From [Flavobacterium] thermophilum (lineage in GTDB: Bacteria > Bacillota > Bacilli > Bacillales > Anoxybacillaceae), in the NCBI GenBank assembly GCA_900450595.1, contig UGGS01000001.1, positions 620,001-684,000 on the forward strand: a DNA stretch of 64,000 bases, written 5' to 3'. Position numbers and translations under genes: made by a program. The notes under the pieces are model-generated. The model did not search any database and was not told where the DNA came from. It saw only the letters and a program-made list of their open reading frames with translations. Below, piece by piece: positions 33,711-43,157 of this stretch. The stretch's first letter is position 1. Each line of letters opens with the position of its first letter.

Positions 33711-35393
33711 ATGAAACCGCTTTATGAAGTCGATCCGAATTTGCTGGCGAATTTGAAACGGCATTTGGATGACGAATTGTATCGGTATGCGGAAGAAAAG
33801 CTCGCGTCGTTTTACGAATTTTGCTTGACGGACGTCGACCGCCGCGCCGTGCACACCGACCGCGAAGGGCAGCCGCGCCTCATCAAGTACGACCGGTTTG
33901 GGAACGACATTTCCGAAGTATGGGTAAACGAAGGATACGTGCAGACGGCAAAACAGACGTACGAAACGGGCATTGTCGGTTATGTGCACAAACCGATTCC
34001 CGAGCTTGGAAGAAAAGGAAACTACATGTATTCGTACGCCCAAGGGTACATTTTATCCCAAGCTGAGCCCGGGTTTTATTGTCCGGTGACGCTGACGATG
34101 GCAACCGCCTATGTGCTTGAACATTTCGCCGACGACGAGTTAAAAGCACGGTACTTGCCCCATGTCACTTCCACCGGTGAGGTCGAACTGTATGAAGGGG
34201 CGACGTTTTTAACCGAGCGCCAAGGCGGGTCGGACGTTGGCGCCAACGCGGTGCGTGCTGTGCCGTGCGGCGACCATTATAAACTATATGGGGAAAAATA
34301 TTTTGCCAGCAATGCCGGCCGCTGCGGCGTGGCGCTCGTATTGGCGCGCATCGACGGGAGCGGGCCGGGGACGAAAGGGCTGAGCTTGTTCCTTGTCCCG
34401 TGGCGCAAAGAAGATGGGACGTTAAACGGCATCTCGATTCGCCGCCTGAAAGATAAGTTAGGAGTGCGCGCCGTGCCGTCGGCCGAAGTCGTGTTTGACG
34501 GGGTCGAGGCGTATGTGGTCGGCGATCCGCGGAAAGGCTTCTACTATATGATGGAAGCGCTTAATCTCTCGCGCGTCTGCAATGCGGTTGCTTCCGTCGG
34601 CATCATGAAGCGGGCTCTTGAAGAGGCGAAACAATACGCCGAGCGGCGCACGGCCTTTGGCCATGTGTTGACGAATTACCCGATGGTGCGCGGGACGCTC
34701 GCCAATTTGACAGCGAGACAGGAAGTGGAAACGAGCGCCTGCTTTGACATGATCGCCTTGTTTGACCGCGTCATGGCTGCGCCGCATGAAGCGAGCGAGG
34801 CGGAGAAAGCATGGCTCAGGCTTTTGATCGCACTTCTTAAAATGCGCACCGCCGAAGAGGCGATTGCCTTTAGCCATGAGGCGATTGAACTGCACGGCGG
34901 CAACGGATATATCGAAGATTTTGTCACCCCGCGCCTGCTTCGTGACGCCCAAGTGCTGACCGTTTGGGAGGGAACGGCGAATATTTTGGCGCTCGAGGTG
35001 CTGCGTTTGATGCGCAAATATCGCATCCACGAACGGTTTGCCGCCGAGATGCAGGAGCGTCTTGAGCGGTTGACGGCCGAGGTTAAGCCGCTTGCCCGCC
35101 CGGTTGAAGAAGGGTTGAAGGAGTTGGTGGCCGCGCTCGCCCGTCTTGGCGGCCAAGCGGATGAGGTGCAGACGTTCCACGCGAAAGCGATTGCCAATCG
35201 GATGTGTGATCTGTATTTGAGCATCATCGCCCTTGAACGCGGGCAAGAAGACGAACGGAACAGGTTGATCGCTGAGCTGTTTTTGCGCCATGTTTGGGAG
35301 CGCGGGCTCGTCGATGAACGCATGACGTCGGTGCGCGAGTTTGACTTGATCGTCAGATGTAAAGGAGCGTCTGCGCCGCTCGCGCATTCGTAA
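33711..35393 (+). CDS. Acyl-CoA dehydrogenase (AidB-like branch)
   Basis: 560 residues, longer than medium-chain dehydrogenases, with FLTERQGGSDVGAN in the flavin site, LGVRAVPSAEVVFD, ALNLSRVCNAVASVGIMKRALEEAKQYAERRTAFG, HGGNGYIEDF and LTVWEGTANILALE (E of the catalytic region). An extra C-terminal helical domain of about 120 residues places it near AidB/long-chain types. An FAD enzyme that introduces the alpha-beta double bond in acyl-CoA. GGGGAGAGACG precedes ATG. Confidence 0.85.
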   Translation: MKPLYEVDPNLLANLKRHLDDELYRYAEEKLASFYEFCLTDVDRRAVHTDREGQPRLIKYDRFGNDISEVWVNEGYVQTAKQTYETGIVGYVHKPIPELGRKGNYMYSYAQGYILSQAEPGFYCPVTLTMATAYVLEHFADDELKARYLPHVTSTGEVELYEGATFLTERQGGSDVGANAVRAVPCGDHYKLYGEKYFASNAGRCGVALVLARIDGSGPGTKGLSLFLVPWRKEDGTLNGISIRRLKDKLGVRAVPSAEVVFDGVEAYVVGDPRKGFYYMMEALNLSRVCNAVASVGIMKRALEEAKQYAERRTAFGHVLTNYPMVRGTLANLTARQEVETSACFDMIALFDRVMAAPHEASEAEKAWLRLLIALLKMRTAEEAIAFSHEAIELHGGNGYIEDFVTPRLLRDAQVLTVWEGTANILALEVLRLMRKYRIHERFAAEMQERLERLTAEVKPLARPVEEGLKELVAALARLGGQADEVQTFHAKAIANRMCDLYLSIIALERGQEDERNRLIAELFLRHVWERGLVDERMTSVREFDLIVRCKGASAPLAHS

Positions 35394-35515
35394 GTTGGCG
35401 GCATGAAGCGGGCCATGGGCGAAAGGGATGTTCGTTTTTGGCGGACATCTCTTTTTTTGACTGCCAAATGAGCAATTCAACAAGTAGGATGAAAGAAAGG
35501 AAGGGGAAAACGGAC

Positions 35516-36451
35516 ATGGAAGTGGTGCGCACGCCGCGCCGGACAAAACGGCGCGTTTGGATTTCTGCGGCCATTGGCGTTGTCATTTTGGGGTTGCTCG
35601 CCTGCGTCGGTTTGTCCGTTTATGTCGGCTGGCAGCTGACGCATAAACCGCGCGAGCCGGTTACCATGACGCCGAAAGACTATGGCATGGCGTATGAAAG
35701 TGCGACATTTACAAGCAAAGATGGGAAAACGGCGCTCGAAGGCTGGATCATTCCGCCTAAAGGAGCGGCGAAGATGACGGTCATTTTTGCCCATGGATAC
35801 GGCAACAACCGCGTCCAAGAAAATGTGCCGTTTTTGCCGCTCGCCAAGCGGCTTGTTGACGACGGATACCGCGTCATCTTGTTCGACTTTCGCGCGAGCG
35901 GCGAGTCGGAAGGCGATATGATTACGATCGGCGTCAAAGAGAAAGACGATCTGCTTGGCGTCATTGATTACGCGAAAAAGCACTTCGATGAGCCCATTGC
36001 CCTGTATGGTGTTTCAATGGGGGCGGCGACATCGATTTTGGCGGCGGCAGAGGACCAGGATGTGCGCGGGGTGATTGCCGACAGCCCGTTCAGCGACCTC
36101 GAATCATATTTGCGCGCCAATATGCCGGTGTGGACGCATTTGCCGAACGTGCCGTTTACGTATTTGATTTTGGCGATCATTCCGGCGCTGGCTGATTTGG
36201 ATTTGGGCGTGTCTTCGCCCATCCATGCGGTCGATCGTGTCGCGCCGAGGCCGATTTTGTTCATCCACAGCAAAAACGACCGTTCGATTCCGTATGAAGA
36301 AAGCGTAAAACTGTACAAAACCCATCCGGATGTGTTTCAGCTATGGCTGACGGACAAAGCGGATCATGTGAAAAGTTTTTCTCTCTACAGCGATGAGTAT
36401 GTAGAAAGAGTGTCGGCGTTTTTGCGCTCATTGGTAAAAACTTCTTCGTAA
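35516..36451 (+). CDS. Membrane-anchored alpha/beta hydrolase
   Basis: 311 residues: one N-terminal membrane helix (about 17-40), then an alpha/beta hydrolase with HGYGNNR oxyanion region, GVSMGAATS nucleophile elbow, an acid in IHSKNDRSIP and histidine in KADHVKSF. Resembles YqkD/YfhM-type bacterial serine hydrolases facing the outside. Substrate unknown. GGAAGGGG lies eight bases before ATG 35516. Confidence 0.8.
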   Translation: MEVVRTPRRTKRRVWISAAIGVVILGLLACVGLSVYVGWQLTHKPREPVTMTPKDYGMAYESATFTSKDGKTALEGWIIPPKGAAKMTVIFAHGYGNNRVQENVPFLPLAKRLVDDGYRVILFDFRASGESEGDMITIGVKEKDDLLGVIDYAKKHFDEPIALYGVSMGAATSILAAAEDQDVRGVIADSPFSDLESYLRANMPVWTHLPNVPFTYLILAIIPALADLDLGVSSPIHAVDRVAPRPILFIHSKNDRSIPYEESVKLYKTHPDVFQLWLTDKADHVKSFSLYSDEYVERVSAFLRSLVKTSS

Positions 36452-36546
36452 GGCGGCTGCGATTCGTGTTCGGCCGCTTTTTGTATTATAATGGAAGAAA
36501 TAGAGAATGAAGATGGCATTGATCAACGAATCGAGGAGTGAATGCC

Positions 36547-37215
36547 ATGTGCGGTCGGTTTACGTTGACAGTTGATTTGGAAACATTGCGGGCGTTGTTT
36601 CGTTTCCGTTATCAAGGTTCGCTTGCGCCCCGGTTCAACATCGCCCCGGGTCAAGATGTGTTGGCCATCGTCGCCGAGGAGGGTGAAAGAGTCGGGAAAA
36701 TGATGCGCTGGGGGCTTGTGCCGTTTTGGGCGAAAGATGCCCGCATCGGCGCCAAGATGATCAACGCTCGGGCGGAAACGGTCGATGAAAAGGCGAGTTT
36801 TCACCATGCGTTCAAACGGCGGCGCTGTTTGATTTTAGCCGATGGATTTTTCGAATGGAAAAAGGAAGGAGCGAAAAAAGTACCGTACCGGTTTACCCTC
36901 AAAACGGGCGAGCCATTTGCCTTTGCCGGACTGTGGGAGCGCTGGAAAGGGCCGAGCGGGCCGCTTGAGACGTGCACGATCATGACGACGAGGGCGAACG
37001 AGCTCATCGCCCCTATTCACGACCGGATGCCGGTCATATTGCCTCCTGAGCGGCATGATGACTGGCTTGATGCAAGTTTTGATGACAGCGAGTATTTGAA
37101 ATCGTTGTTGTTGCCGTATCCGAGCGAACTAATGCGAATGTACGAAGTGTCGCCGCTTGTCAACTCGCCGAAACATGATGTGAGCGCTTGCATCGAGCCG
37201 GTTCACAGCCGATGA
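36547..37215 (+). CDS. SOS response-associated peptidase (YedK/HMCES family)
   Basis: 222 residues starting MCGRF, in which Cys2 is the residue that crosslinks to abasic sites in single-stranded DNA. Further hallmarks: RFNIAPGQ, MRWGLVPFWAKD, NARAETV, RCLILADGFFEW, TTRANELIAPIHDRMPVIL. The start at 36547 (Met before Cys) has GAGGAG nine bases upstream; an upstream GTG would block Cys2 exposure and is rejected. Protects abasic sites during replication. A TATAAT lies about 70 bases upstream. Confidence 0.95.
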   Translation: MCGRFTLTVDLETLRALFRFRYQGSLAPRFNIAPGQDVLAIVAEEGERVGKMMRWGLVPFWAKDARIGAKMINARAETVDEKASFHHAFKRRRCLILADGFFEWKKEGAKKVPYRFTLKTGEPFAFAGLWERWKGPSGPLETCTIMTTRANELIAPIHDRMPVILPPERHDDWLDASFDDSEYLKSLLLPYPSELMRMYEVSPLVNSPKHDVSACIEPVHSR

Positions 37216-37228
37216 ATGGGGGAATCGA

Positions 37229-37633
37229 ATGCACCCGATCATTTTGTTTGACGGCGACTGTTTGTTTTGCCATGCGAGTGTATATTGGATCGCCGCCCGC
37301 GACCGAAAGGCGGTGTTTCGCTTTGCCGCACAACAGAGCGCTGTCGGGCGGACATTGTTGGAAACGATGGGTGCGCCGGGAGGGGACACGGTCGTCCTCA
37401 TCGAAGACGGCTGCTATTATGTCAAGTCGGATGCCGTGTTGCGCATCGGACGACATCTGGCCTGGCCGTGGAATTGGCTGGCAGCGTCTGGATTTCTCAT
37501 CCCTCGGCTGTTGCGCGATCATATGTATGATCAGATTGCGAAACGTCGGCATCGTCTCGCACCGAAGCACGATCATTGCCAGCTGCCGCCTCCTGAACTG
37601 CGGGCTCGTTTTCTTGATGAATTGCCGCGGTAA
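37229..37633 (+). CDS. DCC family thiol-disulfide oxidoreductase-like protein (DUF393)
   Basis: 134 residues beginning ILFDGDCLFCHASVYWI, the DxDCxxC motif of the DCC family (like Bacillus YuxK). Predicted thioredoxin-like fold; the two cysteines could cycle as a disulfide. Biological role is not settled. It follows the YedK gene by 13 bases. Confidence 0.85.
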   Translation: MHPIILFDGDCLFCHASVYWIAARDRKAVFRFAAQQSAVGRTLLETMGAPGGDTVVLIEDGCYYVKSDAVLRIGRHLAWPWNWLAASGFLIPRLLRDHMYDQIAKRRHRLAPKHDHCQLPPPELRARFLDELPR

Positions 37634-37695
37634 AGAAGGAAAATATGTTTGTTTGTCGTATTGAAAAGAGAAAGAAATAAGGGAGGGGAGATGGC

Positions 37696-38091
37696 ATGGC
37701 GAACGAAACAAAACGGTGGCTCGAACAATGCACGGCTGCGGCGCTTGAGCAGTTCGCCGATGATTTGGCAGTCGAAGCAGAACAAAGCGAGGAAGAAGCC
37801 CGCCGTCGATTTTACGAAGGCATGGCAGTAGCAGCCAAGCTCGTGGCATTGCGGTGGGAGGGAAAATGCGCGTACATCGACGACGATTTGGTCGACAATG
37901 TGTATGAAGCGATTGCCGTCTTTTCTCTTGAAAAGCTGGAGGAAGAGTTGACGGGTGAAACGCAAACCGATTCCAACGAGCGCTGCTCGTTTTGTCTCAA
38001 AGAAAAGCCAAGGCTGGCCAAAGGTCCGCTGGCGGCCATTTGCGACGATTGCCTGCAGTTTGGGCTGCAAGTGATCGCCAAGCAATCATGA
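37696..38091 (+). CDS. Standalone ClpX-type C4 zinc finger protein
   Basis: 131 residues: an acidic helical N-terminal region of about 90 residues and a C-terminal CSFCLKEKPRLAKGPLAAICDDC, the zinc-binding domain that in ClpX recognises substrates and adaptors. There is no AAA+ domain. It may act as an adaptor or competitor for ClpXP, an inference only. GGGAGGGGAGATGGC precedes the ATG. Confidence 0.75.
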   Translation: MANETKRWLEQCTAAALEQFADDLAVEAEQSEEEARRRFYEGMAVAAKLVALRWEGKCAYIDDDLVDNVYEAIAVFSLEKLEEELTGETQTDSNERCSFCLKEKPRLAKGPLAAICDDCLQFGLQVIAKQS

Positions 38092-38103
38092 CGGAGGCGG
38101 CGG

Positions 38104-38259
38104 TCATCGCGAAGGCGATGGCCATCGTTTTTCTGCATAGCGGATAAGCGGGTAGGACAAGGCGAGCAACACGGCGATAAAGGGATGACGCCGCTCCAAT
38201 GAAAATGCGCCTAGACGCAGCCGCCGGCTGTTCCGGCAAGGCTTCCCTAAATCATACAT
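38104..38259 (-). CDS. Possible small membrane protein, 51 residues
   Basis: The frame encodes a basic N-terminus (RNSRRLRLGAFSLERRHPF) and one hydrophobic stretch (IAVLLALSYPLIRYAEKR), a sensible small membrane protein. There is no good ribosome site before ATG 38259 and no named family, so this is tentative. Confidence 0.3.
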   Translation of the reverse strand: MYDLGKPCRNSRRLRLGAFSLERRHPFIAVLLALSYPLIRYAEKRWPSPSR

Positions 38260-38431
38260 TGATGATGGGAAGGCGCGGCAGGGAATGCCAAACGTTTCAT
38301 GAACGCTCCATGAAGACCGTTCCATCGGACATCGTGGTTCGTTCTCAAAGCCTGATTCTCCCATGGCCAACATGTGCAAAAGATGGAGCGCCAAAGGGGA
38401 CGAAGGCCAAAAGAAGAGAGGAGGAAGGAGA

Positions 38432-39952
38432 ATGATTCCGGTCGTAACATCTGATGAAATGTACGCCATCGACCGAGAAGTGACGGAGCGGATCGGCATC
38501 AGCGCTGATTCGTTGATGGAAAACGCAGGGCAGGCGCTGTTTTGGGCGCTGAAGAAGCGGATTCCGCCCGCTGCCAAGGTGGCGGTGCTCGCGGGCACGG
38601 GCAACAACGGCGGCGATGGGTTCGTCATCGCGCGCATGTTGAAAAGTTATGGCTATGAAACCGATGTCTGGCTCGTTCCGCCAAAGGAAAAGGTGAAAGG
38701 GGCGGCGCGCACGGCGCTTGAGGTGTACGAGCGGTCCGGTTATGCATGGATCGCTTATGAAGGAAAAGAGCGGGAGTTGGCGGCGCTCTTGCCGCATTAT
38801 GACATCATCATTGACGCCTTGCTTGGCATCGGCGTCAAAGGGGACGTACGTCCGCCATATAAGGAAATCATCGAGCAAGTGAACCGTTCGCCGGCGGTCG
38901 TTTATGCGATTGACGTGCCGAGCGGGGTGCCGGCGGACGGTGGGGAAGCCGGCATGGCGGTCCGCGCTGATGCGACACTGACGGTGCAATGCCCGAAACT
39001 TGGGGCGTACACGTTCCCGGCGGCCGATTATTACGGAGAGCTCACCGTCGTGGATATCGGCATTCCGCCGGCGGCGGTGCAGGCGAAGGCGGCTGCTCGG
39101 TTTTTGTGGGAAAAGAGCGATGTGGTGCGGACGATGCCGAAGCGAACACGGTCATCGCATAAAGGAACGTACGGCAAGCTGCTCATTGTCGGCGGGTCCA
39201 AGGCGATGGCCGGCGCGGTGACACTCGCCGCGAAGGCGGCGCTTCGCAGCGGGGCGGGGCTGGTGACGATCGCCGTTCCGGAAGCGATGTATGAGGCGGT
39301 CGCCAACCGCGTGCCGGAGGCGATGTGTCGATTATGGCCGGCCGAGGGCGGCGCGTTTGCCGGCGCGGCCGATTGGGACGGGCTTGAGATCGATGCGATC
39401 GCGGTCGGCCCAGGGATGGGCCGGACGGAAGGGGTTCGCCGCTTGGTCAATGAGCTTGTGCGCCAGCCGGTGCCGCTTGTCATCGACGCCGATGCCTTGT
39501 TTTTTTGGGGCGACTACGCCGAGCTGGTGCGCGAACGGAGCGCGCCGACGGTGATCACGCCGCATCCGGGGGAAATGGCGCGCCTCCTTCGCCGCCCGGT
39601 CAGCGAGGTGGAACGCGACCGGTTTGGCGTGTCGAAGCGGCTGGCGATGGAATATGGCGTCTATGTCGTGTTGAAAGGGCCGTATACGATTGTGACAGCG
39701 CCGGACGGGGCGCAATATGTAAACGCGACCGGCAATCCGGCCTTGGCGAAAGGCGGGAGCGGCGACGTGTTGACGGGCATCGTGGCGGCGTTTTTGCTGC
39801 AGCACGAGGCGGTGCAGCCGGCGGTGAGCAATGCAGTGTTCGTGCATGGAAAGGCTGCTGATTGGCTTGTTCAACACGGTCATTCGCCTTGGGATGTATT
39901 GGCGTCGGACGTTGTGGAGGCCTTGCCGGCTGTGCTCGCTTCGCTGGCGTGA
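38432..39952 (+). CDS. nnr: Bifunctional NAD(P)H-hydrate epimerase/dehydratase Nnr
   Basis: 506 residues. The epimerase half (residues 1-215) shows LAGTGNNGGDGFVIAR and DALLGIGVKGDVR; the dehydratase half (about 225-500) shows SSHKGTYGKLLIVGGS, AVGPGMGR, VIDADAL, TPHPGEMARLL and GNPALAKGGSGDVLTGI. Repairs hydrated NADH and NADPH, which form fast at high temperature and therefore suit a thermophile. AGGAGGAAGGAGA precedes ATG 38432. Confidence 0.95.
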   Translation: MIPVVTSDEMYAIDREVTERIGISADSLMENAGQALFWALKKRIPPAAKVAVLAGTGNNGGDGFVIARMLKSYGYETDVWLVPPKEKVKGAARTALEVYERSGYAWIAYEGKERELAALLPHYDIIIDALLGIGVKGDVRPPYKEIIEQVNRSPAVVYAIDVPSGVPADGGEAGMAVRADATLTVQCPKLGAYTFPAADYYGELTVVDIGIPPAAVQAKAAARFLWEKSDVVRTMPKRTRSSHKGTYGKLLIVGGSKAMAGAVTLAAKAALRSGAGLVTIAVPEAMYEAVANRVPEAMCRLWPAEGGAFAGAADWDGLEIDAIAVGPGMGRTEGVRRLVNELVRQPVPLVIDADALFFWGDYAELVRERSAPTVITPHPGEMARLLRRPVSEVERDRFGVSKRLAMEYGVYVVLKGPYTIVTAPDGAQYVNATGNPALAKGGSGDVLTGIVAAFLLQHEAVQPAVSNAVFVHGKAADWLVQHGHSPWDVLASDVVEALPAVLASLA

Positions 39953-40026
39953 TCAACCGGTCCATTGAAAGGGACAATGGGGGATGAACACGATTCCTGC
40001 CGGTTTGCGATGACCGGCTGGCGTAT

Positions 40027-40432
40027 GGGCTGTGTCAACTACCCCCACTTAGCTAACGCTTGAAGTGGGGGCTTGCAACTCTCCAGAAGTACAAGCGGAC
40101 TTCGTCCTCCTTCCTTGACTTGGGGTTGCATCAGGGCAGGTTGACAACTACCCAACGACGCAGGTCATGCCTGCATCGTTACCGATTCTCTCGGTGTGTC
40201 TGTTGGCAGTACTTGGCTTCCACACACAACAGACGGATCTACGCTCGATGTTTTACGGTTACAACGTTTCCTGTAACCAACTCCATACATCGAGTAGCAG
40301 TTATTGGAGTGCCTTTATTAAACGGTTTTCTCCACGCCTTTATTCTATCATACACAAAAGAAAAGGGGAACGCGCATTCCTCTCCCACTTACTCCCTTTG
40401 GTCGTTGAAGTGGGAGTCTCCTGCGCGAAATA
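40027..40432. repeat. Non-autonomous IS200/IS605-type remnant with hairpin ends
   Basis: About 400 bp with no coding capacity. At one end CCCCCACTT...GAAGTGGGGG (40039-40069) forms an imperfect hairpin, at the other TCCCACTT...GAAGTGGGA (40381-40416). Paired hairpins of similar sequence at both ends and no inverted-repeat termini are the mark of IS200/IS605 elements and their shortened derivatives. It abuts the right end of element A. Confidence 0.55.
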
Positions 40433-40516
40433 GGATGAAATAGCCCCTTACACCGCCGGCATTCGCGAATTCTCGATCCCATTTTCAACGCTGAAGCCGT
40501 ATTTGCGCCTGCGGCT

Positions 40517-40677
40517 CTGAACCTCCCGATGGCTAAAGCCACGGGGTTCTTGTGTACTATAGAGCTTCTTCCATACCTTCGCATGGATACTGACTCTACT
40601 TCCACAAGACTTTCATGGGCAAACACCTTACTGGTGCTTATCGCCCTGTGCGCCCGATTCAAGACGCTTTTTATCAT
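40517..40677 (-). ncRNA. Candidate reRNA/omega-RNA at the 3' end of TnpB gene A
   Basis: The 160 bases after the TnpB-like gene run to the right-end hairpin (CCGTGGCTTTAGCCATCGGG on the minus strand) followed by GAGGTTCAGA. In TnpB systems this region, with the gene's 3' end, makes the guide RNA scaffold and flanking host sequence becomes the guide. Inferred from position and hairpin only. Confidence 0.4.
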
Positions 40678-41958
40678 TTAAATTCCCATACTACTTACGA
40701 CATATGGCTGAAGACGAAGTCGTTTGATTTCTTCATCATGCAGTCGAATAAATTGATCCCATCTCTCTAAACATTTGTTCCTATCTATTTCTTTTCGATT
40801 GTTTTTCACGTTCATGATTAAAAATGCGCTGTATAAATCTCGTTGTACTTTGTGTCCGTCTACTTCATGCCATCGTTGAGAAAGTGTTTTCTTGTTGTAC
40901 TCATCGTTTTGATGGTCGTATTGACTTGCCTTGACGCTAAATGTGTCGATGTATTGAAGGGAATAGCCTTCATATTGCAGTTTTTGATTTAGTATGTTCA
41001 AAAACAAACTTGGCGCACGATTCGCAATGCTTTTCCCAAATCGTTTTTTCTTTTTGTATTTTCCGTTGGCATCGACTTTTGTTTCTTTTGCCTTTGCTTG
41101 AAGTGCTCTGAAATTCATTTTTTCTACTTGGATATGATGGCCTAATGTGATGATCCAATTAGCAAGCCGTTGATGATCTTGTTTACGTTTTTCAGCCATC
41201 TTTCTTTGCAACTCGGCTAGTTGTTGACGAGTTTTTAGATAATTTTTACTCCAAACCCATTTTTCCTTGTTGTCTTTTTTTATTGTTCCATCTTCATTGT
41301 ATTTGTGTGGATTATTCGCCCGTCTTTGACGATCCAATTTTCGTTGAAGAACTCGCTTTTGCTTTTCTATGTTTTCGATGCTCGGCGCAAGAACGAACAA
41401 CTTGACATTATTCATTGAACAAATAGCGATGGTTTGTGTTCCTATGTCGATGCCAACATCGCCTTGCCCTATTGGATGTTTTACTTCTCCTGTTTGACGG
41501 TTTATTTTCTTTGGCGGCACACCTTCAAGGGTGAGTTGGAGAAAATACTTGATTTTCCCCCTAATCCGTCTACGAACGATGCGACAATATTTTATACGGT
41601 CTTGTAGAGCCGTATGTGCATATATATCGTTTGAGCGAATTATAACAGGAATAGATAAACCATTCCAAAGCAAATGTTTGTTTTTGAAACGGATGCCTGT
41701 GCTATTTGTTTTTCCTTCTAATGAATCCATATCGTTGTATTTTTTAAAAGACACTTTTTTGGCATTGCCAAAGATTAGTTTTTCCATTGCCATACATGCT
41801 CTCGTAGCGATTTTTTGTGCGGTGTGTGAGTCGATGTGTTTCTTGAAATGGTGTTGCATTGGCTTAACAAAATCGTGCATAGCGTATTCATTGATTCCGT
41901 ACTGCCGATATAACTCATTTAGCAAGTTGTTTCTTTCTTTTGATTTTGGTTGTTGGAT
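40678..41958 (-). pseudogene. tnpB: TnpB-like RuvC nuclease, element A, main part (interrupted by IS630)
   Basis: 426 codons with the RuvC triad: GDVGIDIGTQTIAI (Asp), HIQVEKMNFRALQ (Glu) and KVQRDLYSAFLIM (Asp). Between the last two motifs the usual CxxC...CxxC zinc ribbon is absent; this region reads SVKASQYDHQNDEYNKKTLSQRW. The N-terminal 61 codons lie beyond an IS630 insertion. Joining the pieces at the TA target restores the frame as ...YRHL-IQQPKSKERNN... (about 487 residues). Interrupted, so presumably inactive here. Confidence 0.75.
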
Positions 41959-41960
41959 TA

Positions 41961-43157
41961 TATACATGCAACATGAAGAGTTAACTTCTCAGTCATCCTG
42001 CACACCCTAAGCGCTGCAGCACTTCCTCCGGACGTTCGTGGATGTAGTTGACAAACCGAGTAATGGCTTGAATGATATCGTTGCGATCCTTGTGAAATAC
42101 ATTGGCAATCACCGTATCTTTCAGCCATTTCCATAAGCGTTCGATCGGGTTCAGCTGTGGCGAATAGGGAGGAAGGTAAATAAAGTGAAAACACTGCCCT
42201 TCTTCCCGCAAAAACTCCTTGACCATCTTGGCATGGTGAATGCGGGCGTTATCCAACACCAAGACCATGAGACGGTCTGGATAGCGCTCTTTGAGCATTC
42301 TCAAGAAATCCAAGAACGTCGCAGCATTGGCGGCAGTTGTTTGATGAAGCACCGTTTCACCATCATGGACGTTGACCGCGCCAAACAGCGATACGTGGGC
42401 ATGATGGCCAAACGTCGGCACTTGTTTTTGGCGGCCGACTTCCGACCATGTGGACCGCAAGACATGGTAAGAGCGGATATGGGTTTCATCGATGTACAGA
42501 AGAACAGCATCTTCTGTCTCCTTGGTGATCAAGTTTTTTTTTATCAGATCCATTTGTTTTTCAAATTGCTTTTGCTCATCCGGATTTCCTTTCGCCAGTG
42601 TGTACGTCGGTCGTGTCCACGACAGCCCTTTGCGGTGCAGGAGTTTTCGCAACGCTTCGCGGGAAATGGAAACACCGAATTGCTTTGCGACATAGGATTG
42701 CAGGAGTTTGGTGTTCCACGCCGAAGCGACGTCCCAGCCCAGTTCCGCGGGAGTGGTGGTCAATACAAGCTGTTTGATCTTTTCTTGCTGTTCTTCCGTG
42801 AGAAACGGCTCCCGCCCAGGGGCGAAATCCCGATGAAGCAAGAGCTCCAGACCGCCTTCGTTGAACAGCGACACATAATGGGAAACGGTTTGTCGGCACA
42901 CGTTGACCATGGAGGCCACCTCTTTGCCCAAATAGCCTTCCATGACCAGGCGGACGGCCATCACACGTTGGCGAAGAAGGGTGTTTTTGATTTTCCGTTC
43001 CTGTTTGCGAAGTGTCCGAGGTGTCCATCCGTGATCGTTGGTGATTTTGAGACGTTTCATGCAGAATTCCGCTCCTTTTCCATGTTTTTCATTAGGAGCA
43101 GTATAACCAGAGTGGGCACCGCTTATGCGAAGGTTAACTTTTCAATGAGCATGTATA
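41961..43157 (-). mobile_element. IS630 family insertion sequence 1
   Basis: About 1197 bp. Both ends read TATACATGC inward, followed a few bases later by similar GAAGAGTTAAC and GAAAAGTTAAC. TA dinucleotides flank it (41959-41960 and 43158-43159), the standard IS630 target. Removing the element and one TA restores the TnpB-like frame, which supports these borders. Confidence 0.8.
41993..43060 (-). CDS. IS630 family transposase 1
   Basis: 355 residues: helix-turn-helix region (RQRVMAVRLVMEGYLGKEVASMVNVCRQTVSHYV), a winged-helix segment, and the DDE core with YIDETHIR (Asp), VLVLDNARIHHAK (Asp) and YSPQLNPIERLWKWLK (Glu). Complete and probably active. The gene lies on the minus strand, the same as its host gene. 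Confidence 0.92.
   Translation of the reverse strand: MKRLKITNDHGWTPRTLRKQERKIKNTLLRQRVMAVRLVMEGYLGKEVASMVNVCRQTVSHYVSLFNEGGLELLLHRDFAPGREPFLTEEQQEKIKQLVLTTTPAELGWDVASAWNTKLLQSYVAKQFGVSISREALRKLLHRKGLSWTRPTYTLAKGNPDEQKQFEKQMDLIKKNLITKETEDAVLLYIDETHIRSYHVLRSTWSEVGRQKQVPTFGHHAHVSLFGAVNVHDGETVLHQTTAANAATFLDFLRMLKERYPDRLMVLVLDNARIHHAKMVKEFLREEGQCFHFIYLPPYSPQLNPIERLWKWLKDTVIANVFHKDRNDIIQAITRFVNYIHERPEEVLQRLGCAG

Noticed and set aside
34458..35546. Long frames antisense to the acyl-CoA dehydrogenase gene
   Set aside because: Composition is that of a reverse-strand shadow; the sense gene is certain.
40027..40440. CRISPR-like reading of the repeated CCCACTT/GAAGTGGG motifs
   Set aside because: Only two imperfect hairpins exist, 340 bases apart; there are no regular spacers.
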